Source: Agapetus fuscipes
Taxonomy: Eukaryota > Arthropoda > Insecta > Trichoptera > Glossosomatidae
DNA: 64,000 nt
Direction: 5' to 3'
Assembly: GCA_951799405.1 (NCBI GenBank)
Contig: OX637359.1
Location: 4,460,201 to 4,524,200, forward strand
Shown here: in pieces, positions 61,601 through 64,000 of the stretch
Position numbering within the stretch: the first letter of the stretch is position 1
How the letters are laid out: each line of letters opens with the position of its first letter
Program-made: the position numbers and the translations under genes
The notes under the pieces: generated by a model
The model's database searches: none
Seen by the model: the letters and a program-made list of their open reading frames with translations, nothing else
Told to the model about the DNA's origin: nothing

Positions 61601-62301
61601 ATTATTAATTAATAACAGGTACATTAAAATAAAAAATAGTGAATTATTAATTTGTGATATTAATACCTGTTTCTGGCCAGGCAGAATAGGTTGGTACATT
61701 GCATTCTTCTTCACAAATCCATTTAAAAAAAAAATTAACCCAAAAAAATTATGCTATTCACCAATCTATGAAAGATATTTTCCATCTCAGCTAGGTGAGA
61801 TTCAATAAAGATATGATGCACGCACACTTCCTGAGGTATTGGAGGGCTGAGAAATGACCCTTGGGTCTACTGGAATTTAGTGCGCATGGGGTGTTAGGCT
61901 GGGCCTTTCAACGCACGGACCAGACCTCCCGTGACGTCATAAATAAACAAGAACAATAACACATCTTTTATTTTACTGATTTTATGGGGCAAGTCGTTAA
62001 GGTCTTTGCCTTTTGTATAAGTTGATATATAAATATAATAAAAATATGACGTCTTTCAAAGTTTTTTTCGCGAGCTTAAATTATACCTCGAGCGCTTTCA
62101 GAGTGTTAACACACCATTTTCAAGAGAACAACTGAGGAAGAATATGATATTAAAAAAACTAGTTAATTCAGCAGAAAGTTTTAGGGGGCGGAGCTACAAC
62201 GGGGGGTGGCTGTTCCCTTTACACTCATGAATATAGTTTTGTTACAAACTTGTATGGATTCTAATGAACATTGAATTAAGTTGAACATTGGCTCAGCCTT
62301 A
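61601..62301. other. Unassigned DNA
   Basis: A TTGAAAATGGTGTGTTAACA / CTGAAAGCGCTCGAG stretch (minus, 62085-62125) recalls retroelement stem motifs seen elsewhere. Otherwise nothing. Confidence 0.3.
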
Positions 62302-62498
62302 CAGGTTTACTCAGCCTTCACAAGAAATGAGTACCAGCACTCTCGGGAGCTGGGAAACCTCCACTTCAACTGAAGTGGTTGGCGTAAGGCCGGCCCCCTT
62401 ACCTGTAAAAATAAATAGGTTCAACTCGCCACATGCAACCCCTTCGGGGATAACGCGGCAAGAAGTTACACTATATGTGTAGCTTAGTTGCGTTGCGT
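62302..62498 (+). mobile_element. SINE-B 3' half
   Basis: CAGGTTTACTCAGCCTTCAC to AGCTTAGTTGCGTTGCG, with an intact CCCCTTCGGGG hairpin. Confidence 0.85.
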
Positions 62499-63380
62499 AG
62501 TTGCGTTATTGACCATATTTTTACAGAACGGGTGATCAGACTTTTTAACAGTACGAGCCATCAGAAGTTAAAAGAAAAATAAGACGTTTTTGGGTCTTCT
62601 GTCATTTCTTATGTAAGCTTTCTCTCTGTTGTACCGGCCTCCGACCAAGAAGGTTGGGTTGTGGCGCGTGTAAATTTTGACCAATAGATATACGGCGAGG
62701 TAACAACAACGACTTTGATTTCTGCGAATTATAGTCCTCTCCGGTGTTCCTCCTTTATCCTGATTCCCAATCCCCGTCCAAATTCCTACCACCGTCCATC
62801 CATCGTATTTTTGGTTTTCCTGGCCTCCTTGGACCTTGTGATGCTGACAATTTTAACTGTTAATGGGGTTGGTGTCGTCAACTCTTATTAAGTGATGATA
62901 ACGCCAAGTTTGGCTTTACCATGTGAAGCGTGGAGAGGGTTTTTAACCGCACTGGTTCTCCATAAATCGCGTTCGGGCGAACTGCCCAGCAAATCTGCCC
63001 AGGGAGCTAACCAAAGGAACAAGGGGATAGGAATCAAGGAATTAAAGTCAGGACTCACCTTATCTCCAATGGATGGCTTCTTCGCGGAGCACTGGTCGCG
63101 TTTTTTTTCGTGTATGTTTCTCCTTCGTTCGCGCGCGATGTGAGTAGGTACCGTAAACAAGTCTGTCCACGGCCACGTTCACACAAGTACTGAAGCTGAA
63201 GAGGTGTTTAGGTAAATTAGGAGTGGTCAGTTTATAGGCTAAAGGACAAAGGATTTCATGGCCAGCCACCCATAAACAAATCAACCTAACAATCCGCCCA
63301 AACAGTGATTATCCCACTGCAGGCTCCTTATTTTGATGAAAAATATCACATTGTACTCTTGAGGTAATTCATGTGTATGT
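62499..63380. other. Unassigned DNA, partly GC-rich
   Basis: The minus strand has a good-looking donor (GATAAG before GTGAGT, 63053-63058) after an open stretch, but no start codon, acceptor or domain. No gene is called. Confidence 0.3.
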
Positions 63381-63623
63381 AATTCCTTAACGTGTAGGTT
63401 GGTATGAGGTTGACCACCGATACTGTAAAAAAAAGGTTCATTCTGTCAATGTCACCAAGTCGACAAAATTTGCAGGGTGTATGTTCATTTGAGATTCGGT
63501 TTTATTATGTAAGTAGGTTCATTTGCGGCATGTTTTAAAGCGCGAACTCACACTTGTCTGTTTGTGGGCATGCATTTGATATGAGTTTTGAATGTAAATA
63601 TATATTTGCAACTTAGATTATAC
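63381..63623 (+). mobile_element. RTE-1 tail
   Basis: TTCCTTAACGTGTAGGTTGG to ATTTGCAACTTAGATTATA. TATAATC-like subfamily at its 3' end. Confidence 0.85.
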
Positions 63624-63806
63624 CCCTATCTCAGGGAAGGACGGCAAGAGTTGCAGGGTGTATGTCCATTTGAGATTTGGTTTTTATGTTGTTGGTTCAC
63701 ATGAGGCATGTGCAAGCGCGAATTTGTACGTGTCTCGTTCTGAGAATGCATGTAATGTGAATCTCCAATGTAACATATCTTTGCAACTTAGATTAGATTA
63801 AAGATT
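63624..63806 (+). mobile_element. RTE-1 tail, 5' truncated
   Basis: Starts at CCCCTATCTCAGGGAAGGAC directly after the previous copy. TTAGATTAGATT-type end. Confidence 0.85.
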
Positions 63807-63825
63807 ACTATAGATAATGAATTGT

Positions 63826-64000
63826 GCATGTTCCTTAACTTATAGGCTGGTAAGCGGCTGACCACCCATGTTATAGAAAATGGTTCACTTTGCCAGTCAT
63901 CACTGTTTCATGGAAGGTCGGCAAAGGTTGCAGGGTGTGTGTTCATTTGAGATTTGGGTTTTTATGCTGTTGGCTCACATGCGGTATGCGCAAGTGCGAA
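63826..64000 (+). mobile_element. RTE-1 tail, cut by window end
   Basis: CATGTTCCTTAACTTATAGG to GCGGTATGCGCAAGTGCGAA. Third consecutive copy. Confidence 0.85.

Noticed and set aside
62568..62792. LINE RT fragment on the minus strand
   Set aside because: A faint RPGKPKIRW-like reading is not supported by neighbouring residues or a second copy.
62888..63284. Host exon ending at a strong donor (GATAAG then GTGAGT, minus)
   Set aside because: No ATG, no acceptor and no recognisable protein; two frames are open, so coding cannot be chosen.

Overview
The window is repeat-dense, AT-rich animal nuclear DNA, most likely from an arthropod and probably an insect. The signs are RTE-, CR1/L2- and Jockey-like non-LTR retrotransposon ends, tRNA- and 5S-derived SINEs, many small TIR elements (MITEs), Penelope-like remnants, a Helitron-type end and a complete BEL/Pao retrotransposon. 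I see no bacterial operon, phage, CRISPR array or convincing host gene. One possible small host exon lies near 55.0 kb. Family and species assignments are inferences from motifs; no database was searched.

Layout. The commonest sequence is the roughly 250-bp 3' tail of an RTE-like LINE, called RTE-1 here. About 45 copies occur on both strands. Minus copies begin at the AATCTAAGTTGCAAAGATAT end and plus copies finish with its complement. The longest copy (48.5-49.4 kb) still carries the reverse transcriptase C-terminus, which shows that the tail is the LINE 3' UTR. A second LINE, RTE-2, has a related RT end but a very short 3' UTR. A third LINE (LINE-3) and CR1/L2- and Jockey-like fragments are scattered through the window.

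Two tRNA-derived SINEs recur. SINE-A starts with a tRNA-like head and in two copies is preceded by 5S rRNA sequence. SINE-B is another tRNA-derived SINE of about 340 bp. SINE-A bodies end in one of three alternative 3' modules, one of which is a shortened SINE-B.

Region by region: 0-17 kb holds LINE tails, SINEs and nested MITEs. 17-30 kb holds more of the same plus a mariner-like element and the first SINE-A/SINE-B dimer. 30-35 kb holds RTE-2 copies, a Penelope-like GIY-YIG remnant and a Jockey insertion. 35.5-42.8 kb is an apparently intact, very young BEL/Pao element with a 1730-aa polyprotein. 43-48 kb holds tandem repeats and a 1.3-kb TIR element carrying two SINEs. 48.5-52 kb holds the longest RTE-1 copy and a satellite-like array of its tail. 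52-59 kb holds an LTR-like sequence, a near-perfect large palindrome, LINE-3 and the second SINE dimer. 59-64 kb holds a 5S-tRNA SINE inside a MITE and three RTE-1 tails in a row.

The parts make sense as layers of insertion: target-site duplications often let the order of events be read directly.
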